Source: Dipteronia dyeriana (Eukaryota; Streptophyta; Magnoliopsida; Sapindales; Sapindaceae). Taken from it: 64,000 nt of DNA. Shown in pieces: positions 1-10,337 of the stretch (the first letter of the stretch is position 1; every line of letters starts with the position of its first letter). The stretch lies in NCBI GenBank assembly GCA_032871835.1, contig CM065301.1:81686069-81750068 (forward strand). The letters are read 5' to 3'. The translations under genes were made by a program, and so were the position numbers. The notes below the pieces were generated by a model. It was not told the origin of the DNA. It saw only the letters and a list, made by a program, of their open reading frames with translations, and did not search any database.

Positions 1-1
1 C

Positions 2-780
2 AACAATATCTGTCAATATCAATTCAATTTCTGTGCTTAATGGCATAAATTTCAAGATTTGGAAAAAGAACGTTATGATTGTTCTCGGTTGCATGGATCT
101 TTGACCTTGCGCTTCGGGAAGAACGGCATGCACCTCTTAATGAGCATAGTTCCACAAATGACAAAATGAACATGGAGAGGTGAGACCGTTCTAATCGCAT
201 GAGTCTTATGATTATGAAACGTTCCATCCTGAAAACCTTTTGGGGCTCTATGTCCAAAGAGAAAAATGCTACAAAGTTCCTTATGCAAATAGAACAACGT
301 TTTACAAATAACGAAAAGGCTGAAACAAGCACCCTTTTGGCTAACCTTGTTTCAATGAAGTATAAAGGAAATGGAAACGTAAGGGAGTACATCATAGAGA
401 TGTCTAATCTCGCTTCAAAACTAAAAGCACTAAAGTTAGAGCTGTCTGAAGACCTGCTCGTGCATCTAGTTCTCATCTCACTTCCTGCACATCACAGTCA
501 ATTTAAAGTGAGTTACAACACTCAAAAGGACAAATGAACTTTTAATGAGCTCATATTTCACTGTGTGCAAGAGGAGGATAGGATTAAGCGAGAAAGAACT
601 GAAAATGCTCACTTAGCAACCAGCTCTAAGGACAAGAAAAGAAAAAGATGAAAAAAAGCTATAGTTGGGACATCACGGCATAAGGTACAAAAGAAGTAGG
701 ATAAGGTGTTTACCTATTACTTTTGTAAGAAAACTGGACACATGAAGAAAGATTGTCCCAAGTATGCCAACTGGCGTGTC
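2..780 (+). pseudogene. copia gag with zinc knuckle (broken)
   Basis: The first bases encode a gag start of the type NGINFKIWKKNVMIVLGCMD, the common N-terminus of copia gag (DUF4219/UBN2 families). It continues after frameshifts into a 112-residue stretch at 199-537 carrying the UBN2-like pattern (ANLVSMKYKGNGNVREYI). A zinc knuckle follows at about 712-760 (CKKTGHMKKDC), but the first Cys of CX2CX4HX4C is replaced by Tyr. Gag would form the virus-like particle and bind element RNA. Stops at 537 and 650 show it is dead. Confidence 0.85.
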
Positions 781-1200
781 AAGAAAGGTATGCTTCCCGC
801 TTTGGTTTGTTTCGAAGTTAATTTAGCTTCTGTACCCAGACACACTTGGTGGATAGATTCTGGTGCTACTACTCACATAAACGTGTCTATGCAGGGTTGC
901 CTATGGAGCCGACAACCAAGTGATGCTGAAAGATTTATCTATGTGGGCGACAACAAAACAATTACAGTAAAGGCCATATGAACTTTCAGGTTGTTGTTAA
1001 AGACTGATCATTTTTTGAGTTTGGAAGAGACTTATATAGTACCGTCTTTTAGACAGAATTTGGTTTCCGTTTCTATTTTGGACAAACCCGGTTACTTTTG
1101 TTCTTTGAAAATAATAAATTTAGTCTCTTTCAAGATTCGAATCTTATTGATACTGGTTCTTTATCTTTATATGATAACCTATATTCATTGAACACAATTT
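781..1200 (+). pseudogene. copia aspartic protease (broken)
   Basis: The stretch near 847-880 reads WWIDSGATTHI, the copia protease active site (D-S-G-A), which would cleave the Gag-Pol polyprotein. The following 991-1191 segment (ETYIVPSFRQNLVSVSILD) is the usual link toward the integrase in copia elements. A TGA at 979-981 and further shifts break it. Confidence 0.85.
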
Positions 1201-1217
1201 CCTAATTTAATGAAACT

Positions 1218-2210
1218 TTGCATACAAGTCCACGGGGTACAAAACGAAAATTAACTGACAGGGATTCTGCCACACTATGGCACAAACTTTTAGGCCATAT
1301 CTCTAAACAAAGAATTCAGAGACTTGTGTCTGATAGGATTCTTGATCCTCTCGATTTGACAGATTTCCAAGTCTGTATTGAGTGTATAAAGGGGAAACAT
1401 ACAAACATTAGGAGATTAGGTGCCAACAAATGTTTTAACTTCTTAGAATTGATTCATACTGATATTTATGAACCATTCACTACAACTTCTAGGAATGATC
1501 AATAGTATTTTATTACGTTCATAGACGACTATTCAAGGTACGGGTGCCTATATCTGATTCATGAGAAGTCTCAATCCCTAGATGTATTTCTGGCCTTTAA
1601 AGCTAAAGTTGAAAATCAACTTGTTGAGAAAATTAAGGCTGTCAAATCTGACTGTGGTGGTGAATACTATGGTAGATATGACGGATCCGGTGATTAACGT
1701 CCAGGACCCTTCATGAAATTTCTAGAGGAATGCTGTATCGTCCCGCAATACATAATGCCGGGAAAACCCAACATGAATAGGGTTGCTGAGAGACGAAATA
1801 AAACACTTAGGGACATGGTAAGAAGTATGAATAATCATTCATCCTTACCAGAATCCCTCCAGGGAGAAGCTCCAAAGACTGCAACATATATCCTTAACAA
1901 GGTTCTCAACAAAGCAGTAGCGAAAACCACTTATGAACTGTGGACATGCAAGAAGCCTAGCACTAGGCATCTACACATTTGGGGTTGTCCAGCTGAGGCA
2001 TGGCCTTACAAGCCAAATGAAAAGAAACTGGACTCAAGAACTATGAGCTGCTACTTTGTTGGGTACTCTGAACGGTTAAGGGGTTTCAAGTTTTACAATC
2101 CAACTGCTAGGACATTTTTCGAGACGGGAAATGCAAAATTCCTTGAAGAAGTTGAGTTTGTGGAGGGAGATAAGGTTAAAGACACTGTTTTTGAAGAAGA
2201 ATTTGTTTAA
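1218..2210 (+). pseudogene. copia integrase (broken)
   Basis: The GAG-pre-integrase zinc region is seen at 1280-1400 (LWHKLLGHIS ... CIECIKGK, an HHCC pattern). The rve core follows: FIDDYSRY near 1520 gives the first acidic residue, SDCGGEYY near 1650 the second, and the [20 protein letters not shown] stretch near 1770 the third. The segment 1850-2200 is the copia integrase C-terminal region ([10 protein letters not shown] ... SCYFVGYS). A stop at 1503-1505 and a frame change near 1697 break the reading frame. Confidence 0.9.
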
Positions 2211-2349
2211 TTGCTATTGATAATGATCATGTTTTCATTCCTGACATTGTTCGAAAGGCAAATCTGGAATATCAAGACAATGTATAAGAGCTATCTATGC
2301 AAAATGAAGAAATTATGCCTGAAATACGAACTCAACAACCTCAAGGGAT

Positions 2350-3990
2350 ATGCCATTGAGAAGATCCACTAGAGAAAGGAGAAGTACGATTCTGGATGGC
2401 TATGTTTTTTTTCTCCAAGAACATGAGGGTGCCATAAGAATGATGGAAGATGATCCAATCAATTTCCATCAAGCCAAACAAGGTTCTAATTCTCAAAAGT
2501 GGATTAATGCCATGAATGATGAGATGAAATTCATGAAAGACAATGACGTTTGGATTTCATCGAATTTCCTGAAGGTGTGAAACCATTGGTTACAAATAGA
2601 TATTTAAGACCAAAATAGATTCAAAAGGCAATATCGAGAGATATAAGGCTCGTCTAGTTGCCAAGGGTTTCACTCAGAAGGAAGACATTGACTACAAAGA
2701 GACTTTCTCTCTTGTTTCAACGAAAGACTCTTTTAGGATCATTATGACACTTGTGGCTCATTTTGATTTGGAGCTACATCAGATGGATGTAAAGACTGTG
2801 TTTCTCAATGGTGACATCGATGAAATGATATATATGATGCAACCAAAATTTTTTATAACCAGTGACCCAAAAAAGATGGTCTGTAAACTGAAGAAATCCA
2901 TCTATGGTCTCAAACAAGCTTCCCGTAAATGGTATCACAAATTTCGTCAAGTCTTTATCTCGTATGGGTTTGAGGTGAATAAGGTTGATGATTGTGTATA
3001 TTATAAGTTCAGTGGGAGTAAGCATATATTCCTGGTGTTGTATATCGATGACATGCTGCTTGCCAACAATGATATAGGCTTATTGCATAGAACCAAGATA
3101 TTTCTGACTAAGATATTTGAGATGAAAGATCTTGGGGATGCCTATTTTGTATTAGGAATACAGATACATTGAGATCGCTCTCAAGGAATCATTGGGTTAT
3201 CGTAAAAGAGCTATATCGAAAGAATTCTTAATAGATTCGGTATGAAAGGTTGTGCACCAGGTGATAACCTAGTTACTAAGAGAGACAAGTTCAGTCTCAA
3301 TCAATGCCCTAAGAATGAATTGGAACGGAAAGGAATGTAAAATGATCCTTATGCATCAGCTGTAGGAAGTCTTATATATGCTCAAATATGCATGCGTCCA
3401 GACATAGCGTTTATAGTGGGAATGTTGAGCATATATCTAAATAACTCAGGGATGGATAATTGGAAAGCAGCCAAACGGGTTATACGTTATTTGCAGAAAA
3501 CAAAAGATCACATGCTCATTTATCGGAGATCATATCATTTAGAGATCGTTGGATATTCTGATTCTGATTTTACTGGATGCCAAGATAGTAAAAGATCCAC
3601 ATCGGGTTATATTTACCTGTTAGTTGGAGGAGTCATTTCTTGGAAGAGTGCCAAACAGACACTCATATATTTTTCCACTATGATAGCTGAGTTTATAGCT
3701 TGTTATGAGGTATTTAATCATGAACTATGGTTGTGAAATTTTATCACTGAGCTACGAATAGTAGATGGTATTGAAAGACCGTTAAAGATATATTGTGACA
3801 ATAATTCGACTGTGCTTTATTCCAACAACAACAGAAGTCGAAGCACATAGACATCAAGTTTCTCGTTGTTAAAGAAAGAGTTCAGAGTCATGAGGTTGCA
3901 ACAGAACATATATGGACAAACTCATTGATTGCGGATCCGCTTACAAAAGGTATATCACCTAAGGTCTTTCATAAGCACACTGCTCATATG
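2350..3990 (+). pseudogene. copia reverse transcriptase and RNase H (broken)
   Basis: RT begins near 2440 and has typical copia blocks: ARLVAKGFTQ near 2655, QMDVKTVFLNGDIDE near 2785, YGLKQASRKWY near 2910 and the catalytic YIDDMLLA near 3040. RNase H follows at 3392-3960, with GYSDSDFTGC, KRSTSGYIYLLVGG and ISWKSAKQ. Stops at 2578, 3170 and 3736 plus frame changes interrupt it. The tail near 3930-3990 is the usual end of copia pol. Confidence 0.92.
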
Positions 3991-4418
3991 ATTGTTGTTT
4001 TAATTAACGATGTGCAGTTGTAGTGGGAGTTCACATTATGATGTTCTATGTAACAGACACGTTATGTATTTATTTTCTGCTGAATAAAGTATATGGTTCA
4101 TTTATAAACTCTAAATGTTGTTCGTGTTTGATCTCTGTAAAGAATAAAGCTGGGCCAGTTGGAAATAAACATGTTTAAGATCATATTACATGTAATTTCC
4201 ATGCTACGCATCCATACTCGATCTATGTCATTGAATGTATTGGTGTGGTGTCCATTAATGAGTCTAGTTACGAAAATGAGTAACGACGGTCGCTTTGATC
4301 CCATACCAATACAATAGATGGACCAGATTGTAACTAAAGAGATATTTTCAAGTAGATAGCTTCTGGTGCACGCTTAAAACTATATGTAATAATTGTTCCA
4401 GGAATCATTTGTAGCCTA

Positions 4419-4428
4419 AATGAGAGAT
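4419..4428 (+). promoter_or_regulatory. copia polypurine tract
   Basis: The purine-rich AATGAGAGAT lies immediately before TGTTAGG. This resembles the GGGAGATTGTTAG junction common in plant copia elements, where plus-strand synthesis is primed. Confidence 0.6.
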
Positions 4429-4881
4429 TGTTAGGACTTGGTTATCTCTAGATTGTGAGCTATATATAGTTTGGGCTGTCTACTTTATATTGGGTTATGA
4501 AAAGTGTTTGAGTATGGGTTAAAAATGTTTAGAAACCAATACTAATCAAATTAGGCTTAATGAGATTCCTTTTGAGTTAGTATATAAAGACTATTTGTTA
4601 AAGATTGTGGTCCCCAAGCCAAAATCAGAAATCAGACTAGCTCTCTTCTTTCCCATTCAAGAGAGGATTCGGGAACATCTTTGAAACTCAAAAGGATTTT
4701 GGCTGTGGAAGATTCCATTCTTCACTACTTTCTGAAGATGGACTCAGGTATGTTTACTAAGTAATTATACTTGACAATTCAACATGATGTCTTTAGAACT
4801 CTTCAATTAGGATTCTCCTTGATAAGGGATTTGTGTACATGAACCTCTGAATTCTTGATATTCAAATTTATAAAGCTAACA
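4429..4881 (+). repeat. copia 3' LTR
   Basis: It starts TGTTAGG after the polypurine tract and has a perfect terminal inverted CTAACA at 4876-4881. An alternative end is CCAACA at 4907. A TATA-like TATATAAAGA lies near 4580. The 5' LTR is outside the window, so the exact 3' end cannot be confirmed by comparison. Confidence 0.65.
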
Positions 4882-4945
4882 TAAATAGCTTACACTAATC
4901 ACCAACATTTAGTCAGATAAAGTGTTCAGGTTTTTTGCAAGCATA

Positions 4946-4996
<51 letters not shown>
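4946..4996 (+). repeat. (ATG)n microsatellite at a possible start codon
   Basis: About 17 uninterrupted ATG triplets. Read in frame they give a poly-Met start running directly into a hydrophobic signal-peptide-like stretch. The repeat may have expanded at a true start codon. Confidence 0.9.
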
Positions 4997-4997
<1 letters not shown>

Positions 4998-5904
4998 GAG
5001 TTCTTGTAGTTGTGCTTTTTATGATGCATTCCTCAGTTTCAGCCTTAGGAAACAGATTCAGCTCTTGTACCTGCAGTTACATCGATGGTAAAGTCATAAT
5101 AGGAACAATTGTTACAAGTCCTGACGGTAGTGGTAGCATTTGTACCTGACCTGTTTTGCAACAACCACCCCAAACTCCAACAATGAATCCACTTTCAACA
5201 CCCGTCGTCAGGAATCCACCTCACCTTCAACATCTAGCAATTCAACTTCCTCCAATTCCTTTTATGGATCCTAGAGTACAAAGTTGTCTCCAGGAGTTTC
5301 TGTACTCGAACACCTGCATGTAGTGGCTCGTTGGCTTAACGGGCAAGGCCAGACAGGCCGATCCAGGCTGACCTGATTGTCGGAAAGGTAGGCCCAACTT
5401 GTTTTGAGGTGGGCCAGGCCGGGCCTTAACGGATTTCAATTTTTTTTATAAATATTTTAATGTTTTATTTATACAATATTATTTTTTATATATTGTAATA
5501 ATTTTGTGTAATTATTAATGTATATTTTTTAATATGAAATACATTTTTCATTTCATACAACAATTAATTAGTTTTCAATGAATAATAATTTTGTAATTTC
5601 TTATTAAATTTGTGGTGAAAAATATAAATTACAAATTATGATTGCCTCGTTAAAATACTTAGCAAGAAAAACCCAATGAGATAAAAACTTGGTAAGGGAA
5701 AAAGAGTGCAATCAGAAAAATAAAATAAAATAAATTATTTACAATTACATCAGTTGGATACCTAACAACATAACAAATACTAACATTAGTAATAAACATA
5801 TTAGTAATAAATATAGTGAATAACTAAATAACTAATGAAAGTATTTTTTTTTTAAATAAGACAATACCTTAGAGTAAGAGCCTTAGAATATGTAAATACT
5901 ATAA

Positions 5905-6846
5905 GGGTGCGTTTGGTACGCGTGATAGGATTGGACTATTTTTAAGACATGAGATTGGATTAGATTGGATTAATTATAGTGTCTCCCGTGTTTGGTGTAA
6001 TATGGGATTGAACTAAAAATAGTTCAATAATGTGTTTGGAATGTGATGGGATTGGATAAAAAAATTGCCCAATGTTTTTAACTCCCCGGTCTCCTTTCTC
6101 CACTTATCTGTTTCTCTTTCTCTCCTTCCTCTCTCATCTGATTACTTGCTCTCATCACTCATCAGACTCAACCTTTTCTCTCATCTCTTTCCCGCTCAAA
6201 ATCAATTAAAAGCTACTCTTATTTTTCTCTCATCTCAGTTCTTCAACCCAAAATTATCGTCCAAATCAATTAAAAGCTACTCCATTTTTTAAACTCATTG
6301 AACAAAAGAAAAAAAAAGTAGAAAAAATAATCTTGAAAAAACACATAAAACCTTCAAATCCAGATCTCTCTCCCATTTCAAGTCCTGCTATCCTCCTTTT
6401 TCTTTTCCTTAATTTACTTTTTTTGTGAATAGATCAAGCTCTCATCTTCTTTTTCTTTTCTTTAATATGCTTTTTTGTTAACCGGTATGGGTGTTTCACA
6501 ATCAGTTCCTTTTTTTTATATACATATTTTGGTTTTTCTTTTTGAACCAATCTGGTTTGTAAAGTGAGATATTGTTTGATTGATGATATATGTTGGCTTT
6601 TGAACCAGAGAATCTGGGTTTATAGACTGTGAAGATTGATGATCTGAGTTGGGAGGGGATTTTTTGTAATAAAGAAGATAGGAAATAAATTAATCCCATC
6701 CATTTTGACGGTATTAATTTATCCCGTTGCAACGGGATAATTTGGGTTAATGAGATTATTTTTATCCTATCATGTTGGGGAGCCAAACATAAGAAAGGGC
6801 TTAAAAATAAGCCAATCCTATCCTATCCCATCAAACAAACGGACCC
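5905..6846 (+). mobile_element. PIF/Harbinger-type (Tourist-like) element, 942 bp
   Basis: The 5' end GGGTGCGTTTGGTACG mirrors the 3' end CAAACAAACGGACCC. Extended subterminal inverted repeats follow (ATAGGATTGG versus CCAATCCTAT). It is flanked by the 3-bp duplication TAA (5902-5904 and 6847-6849), as for PIF/Harbinger. No transposase gene is evident. It lies inside the hAT-type element, so it inserted later. Confidence 0.8.
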
Positions 6847-7236
6847 TAATAGTATATAATATATAACATATAATGTATAGTGTATAGTACTATACTACTA
6901 TAGTATTAGTAAATTAGTGTAATAGTAAATAGTATATAGTATATAACAATATAATATATTAAATAAATAAAATAAATTACAAAATAGTTGATAGAGAGAG
7001 TGAGAGATGTTGGAGATTGTAGAGAATAGAGAGAATAAGAGAGTAAGGAAGTTTATAAAATGTAGAGAATGAGGTGAGAGTGATGAGGGTATTTATAGGA
7101 AAATGTTAGATTAGGGTATAATTGGAAAAAATTGTAAAGAAAATAATGTAAATTTTAAAGTATTGAGTATTTTTTTAATCCCCCAACGGTCAATAACGAC
7201 TTCTGCATAATTACAAAAGCCACCCCTCAATTCAGG

Positions 7237-7413
7237 TAGAGGTGGTAAAATGGGCTGGCCCGCGGTCCGCACATCCTAGGCCCATCCCGGACCGCCAGCT
7301 TAACGGGTTTGAGCCTAGCCCGTTAAGCCGACGGGTCGGGCCGGCCAGGGCCCACTACCTAACCTGGCCTGGCCGGGTAGCCCGTTAGGGCCTGACCCAT
7401 TTTACAATCTCTA
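7237..7413. repeat. GC-rich hAT end with its own inverted repeats
   Basis: This 177-bp block begins TAGAGGTGGTAAAATGGGC and ends with the near inverse (GACCCATTTTACAATCTCTA). It looks either like a short nested copy or a duplicated 3' terminus of the surrounding hAT element. No separate target duplication was seen. Confidence 0.6.
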
Positions 7414-7948
7414 CCTGCATGGCTCAGGTTGACGAAGCCTATCACTAGCAAAACCTAGTATTAATTCAACAATTTGTTGCCAACAATTTAAAGCACCCAG
7501 TCAAGATTGTGCCAAGACTTTTTTCACCTATTTGACCATTCCCTTTTTACAAAATGTGTTTTATGAATACTGTAATAGGAATTAGTTTATTAGTTTCAAG
7601 TTTATAGTATTTTTTTTTAGTTCAAGTTTAGATTTAGATTATTTCATAGGTTTATTAGGTTCTTGTTAGGTTTATTCGAATTTTCTTTTTGGGCTTGTTT
7701 AATTATCACTAAAGTTCCTATTTTTTTTACGAATTGTCATATTTTTAAACTTCTTTATCATATTAGTCACTTTAATTTTTTGTTTTGTTAAAATACATCA
7801 CTTTAGTCAATTTAACCAAAACTAATGGTCAACTATAACAGAATGAGTAAAAATACAATTTTACCCTTATTGTTTTTTTTTTCTTTTAGTCTCTCTAGTT
7901 TCAATAATAACTGGTCAACCCTTGAAAAAATTAAAATGTCTCCATTAA

Positions 7949-8003
7949 GGTTTGAACCAAGTATGAAAGACCCAGATGAGCCAGCTGAGCTACATTAGCT
8001 CAT
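7949..8003 (-). repeat. tRNA-like (SINE-head-like) segment with A and B boxes
   Basis: On the minus strand TAGCTCAGCTGG (7992 to 7981) matches a pol III A box, and GGTTCAAACC (7958 to 7949) matches a B box. The spacing is shorter than in a full tRNA and no anticodon arm can be drawn, so this is a tRNA-derived relic rather than a tRNA gene. Confidence 0.55.
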
Positions 8004-8168
8004 TGTTGAAGATTTGTTGATTTCAATGTATATATATATATATAGTTATATAAATTTTTTAAAAAAATTTAAATCTATTTAAATATAAACTCATATATAA
8101 TTTAAATTATATATATGAGTTTATTTTAAATTATTTAAATAGATTTACATTAGTTTAAATAAAATATA

Positions 8169-8199
<31 letters not shown>

Positions 8200-8221
8200 T
8201 TAAGTCAACTATTCTTTAATA

Positions 8222-8262
8222 ATGAGTTAGTGTAGCTCAGTTGGTTAGAGCTTGAGTCTTTT
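8222..8262 (+). repeat. tRNA-like 5' half with A box
   Basis: The right arm of the inverted repeat carries TAGCTCAGTTGG (8233-8244), an A-box match, in the opposite orientation to the left copy. The B box has been deleted here. Confidence 0.5.
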
Positions 8263-8416
8263 GTATTTTTATATATTCTGTTATAATTGACCGTTAGTTT
8301 TTGATTAAATAGATTAAAGCGATGTATTTTAAAAAAATAAGGGATTAAAGTAACTAATACGGTAACGATGTTTTAAAAGGTAACAATTCATTAAAAGTAG
8401 GGACTTTAGAGGTAAT

Positions 8417-9312
8417 ACTCTTATATATAATGTATCATCTATTGATTTTATGATGTGTTCTATTAAATCCCGAATTATTATATATATATTTTTAAAATAA
8501 AGATAAATATAATGCAGCTTTAAATAAAGACAATCAATAATATCAAAATAAATAAGAAAATTTCGGGGGTGACAAATATGGATGTGAGAAAACTATATAT
8601 AAATATTAAAAAAGTGTAATTTTTTTTTTTTGGAAAATATATGTGGTGTATTAAGTTTGAAAATATGTAAAAGGGTAATCCAGAAAATAAATTAAAAAAT
8701 TTAATAAAATCATTTAATTTTATATAATTAAATTAAAATTTTAGAAGTTGAGATATAAATAGTTCAGTAGTGGAGGTGTCAATAACACTACTCGTAATAT
8801 AATTGTTAAATGAAAGGATACTGCCACGTCGAAGCAGTCACCAAATGGCAATATTACAATGGTGTATTTATAGGATAACAGAGTGAAGCAAGTGCAATGA
8901 ATTTGGCTATACTCGGACCCAACCGGGTACCTGGAGGGTATCCAACCGGAAAAAACCGGATTTTGTAATCCAATATTCCAATATCTATATCTGAATTTTA
9001 CATTGTTTTTTATTTCCAAGTAGGGTTTTATTATTATTATTTTTTTGAAATAGGGTTATAATTTTTTTTTAAAGATTGATTCCATGATTAAAACTTGAAA
9101 AAATGTGAATTAAGCACCAATGTTAATTAAATTTTGAGAGATTACAGGTCATAAATTGTCAACAGAATGCATGATGTATTCCAATTTGAAATTCAAATCT
9201 TCACTGTTTTCAAAACTTCATTTTTCGACACTATCATTTCTATCATTGGTGTGGAAACTAACAAAAATATTTTGATGATAACAGAACATTATCTCGGTAA
9301 TCCCTTAGGGAA
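8417..9312. other. AT-rich intergenic DNA
   Basis: No gene was recognised. Around 8905-8970 there is a short GC-richer patch (CGGACCCAACCGGG, AACCGGAAAAAACCGG) loosely resembling one at 9990-10060. These could be worn termini of an old element, but no convincing terminal repeat pair or target duplication was found. Confidence 0.5.
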
Positions 9313-9550
9313 GGATAATGTTCAGGAACTAAGATCCATCAATTGAAGTATAACATATGGTTCAATTTGTGAAGAATGTAAAATCAGTATTTAAAATACT
9401 GATCCACCAATTGAAATGTAGTATGTGTTTTAATTTATGAAGAATATAAGGAGAAAAATATAAAAAGTAAAAGAAAAAAGACCACGTACTATACTTCAAT
9501 TGACAGATCAGTATTTTAATGGCTGACCGGGGAAGACCCAAACATTATCT
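9313..9550. mobile_element. MITE, family with AATGTTTGGGTA-like ends
   Basis: The left end GATAATGTTCAGGAACTAAG and the right end GACCCAAACATTATC are inverted, as are the inner ATCAATTGAAGTATA and TATACTTCAATTGACAG. The centre holds another relative of the same motif. It is related to the copies at 10171-10337 and 19424-19570. No coding sequence. Confidence 0.6.
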
Positions 9551-9758
9551 CTGAGGGAACATTATCTCCTTAGTGTCATGTCTATCTTCCTATAAATGCA
9601 ACACTTCATTTTCTTCATTTTCTGTTTTGGTCCTAGACACAACTCTCCATCAGTCGTCCTTTAATTATCTCAATTAGTTCTATAGCTACCCAAACACATT
9701 CAAACATTCATTCCTTTCGTGAGTTTATATACTAGTGGTTTTGCACACAGATATAAAA

Positions 9759-9834
9759 ATGGCTTCTTGGAAGAAAACCATCCACCCCTTTTAGGAAGGC
9801 CCGGATTTTTTTCAATAATCAGCAACCTTCTTAA
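9759..9834 (+). pseudogene. first-exon remnant of a small MASWKK-type plant protein
   Basis: An ATG in a UTR-like context starts MASWKKTIHPF; after a TAG or one-base shift the next frame reads KARIFFNNQQPS then TAA. From memory this resembles the N-terminus of a family of small plant proteins of unknown function starting MASWKKTI...PF.KA..FFNQQ. The match is short and rests on recall. A GT splice-like site follows near 9850. It is broken, so non-functional as it stands. Confidence 0.35.
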
Positions 9835-10170
9835 AGATTTCACAGCTAGGTACATATCATCATCATCATTTATATTGTCATAATTTTGTATATATTGTAG
9901 GATATGAGGATGTTCAACATTTAAAAAAAAATTAGAGTTTATTTATTTATTTATTTTTTTGACAGATTTTTTTTTTAAAATTTTTTAAAAATCGGATATC
10001 CGAGTATACCTCGATCCGGATCTGTATACAACTGGCTGTGTACCTGGAATCCTACCGGTTAAGGAACAATTGAATACTACTCAAAGAATTCTAACTTGGT
10101 AAGACCGTGTAAAATTGCTAGCATGTATAAGCGGCAGCTCAATCCTATTATATTGGGGCCGTTATTAAGG
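9835..10170. other. AT-rich intergenic DNA
   Basis: Holds homopolymer T/A tracts and a GC-richer patch at about 9990-10060. No gene or RNA recognised. Confidence 0.5.
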
Positions 10171-10337
10171 AAAATGTTTAGGTATTGACTGATCAGTACC
10201 TAAAATACTAACTCATCAATGGAATATTGGCACCTGGCATTTTTACCTTTCACTTTTTATATTTATCTATTGTATTTTTCTAAACTGGACCACGTATCAA
10301 TACTCCATTGGTGTGGTCAGTAAATACCCAAACATTA
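10171..10337. mobile_element. MITE, about 167 bp
   Basis: Inverted ends AAATGTTTAGGTATTGACTG and CAGTAAATACCCAAACATTA, with inner inverted motifs around CAATGGAATATTG and AATACTCCATTGG. Same family as 19424-19570 and, more distantly, 9313-9550. Non-coding. Confidence 0.7.

Larger units (their letters stand above)
1..4907 (+). mobile_element. Ty1/copia LTR retrotransposon, degenerate, 5' end outside window
   Basis: Domain order gag, zinc knuckle, protease, integrase, reverse transcriptase, RNase H is the copia order (integrase before RT). The window opens inside the N-terminal gag region, so the 5' LTR and primer site lie upstream. The polyprotein is cut by many stops and shifts, so it cannot be autonomous. 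A polypurine tract and a 3' LTR starting TGTTAG close the element. About 440 bp of non-coding DNA separate the RNase H end (near 3990) from the LTR. The lineage within copia was not resolved. Confidence 0.95.
5321..7413 (+). mobile_element. hAT-type non-autonomous element
   Basis: It is flanked by an exact 8-bp duplication CCTGCATG (5313-5320 and 7414-7421), the hAT target size. Ends begin TAG on both strands (TAGTGGCTC and TAGAGATTG) followed by GC-rich subterminal DNA (CCCGTTAAG-like and GGGCC-rich), contrasting with the AT-rich interior. No transposase is seen. It carries a nested PIF/Harbinger-type element. Removing it rejoins a plausible coding frame across the Cys-rich gene. Confidence 0.8.
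4946..7585 (+). pseudogene. small secreted Cys-rich (prolamin-like) protein gene, interrupted by a hAT element
   Basis: After the poly-Met start comes a signal-peptide-like stretch (RVLVVVLFMMHSSVSA). The same frame continues past one TGA (5147-5149) into a Pro-rich segment and then SCLQEFLYSNTC, ending at a hAT insertion (5321). After the element, in shifted frames, host sequence resumes with CCQQFKAPSQDC and a final YC before a TAG at 7583-7585. The spacing C-x9-C, CC, x9-C, x20-C resembles the prolamin-like domain of small secreted, often egg-cell or gametophyte proteins (PF05617 type). This assignment is from the Cys pattern only. At least one stop, one frameshift and the insertion inactivate it. 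The copia LTR ends only about 40-65 bp upstream of the start. Confidence 0.45.
7701..8416. repeat. about 720-bp long inverted repeat (foldback/MITE-like)
   Basis: The left arm (7701 to about 8020) and the right arm (about 8220-8416) are reverse complements with a deletion of about 130 bp in the right arm. Outer ends read ATTATCACTAAAGTTCC and GGGACTTTAGAGGTAAT. The AT-rich centre is itself palindromic near 8110 (AACTCATATA ... TATATGAGTT). A transcript would fold into one long hairpin. No coding sequence is present and target duplications were not resolved. Confidence 0.75.

Noticed and set aside
4922..4945. An upstream start codon (MFRFFAS...) for the Cys-rich ORF
   Set aside because: It is in frame but lies next to the retrotransposon edge; the ATG repeat gives many better-placed starts and a direct signal peptide.
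6065..6292. 75-codon Ser/Leu-rich ORF with a signal-like start
   Set aside because: It lies inside the PIF-type element in pyrimidine-rich DNA; no homology or coding signature.
8222..8300. A tRNA gene on the + strand
   Set aside because: Only the D-arm/A-box part is present; no anticodon arm, B box or acceptor pairing can be drawn.
8905..10070. A possible element bounded by CGGACCCAACCGGG and CGAGTATACCTCGATCCGG patches
   Set aside because: The two GC-richer patches are not clear inverted repeats and no target duplication could be found.
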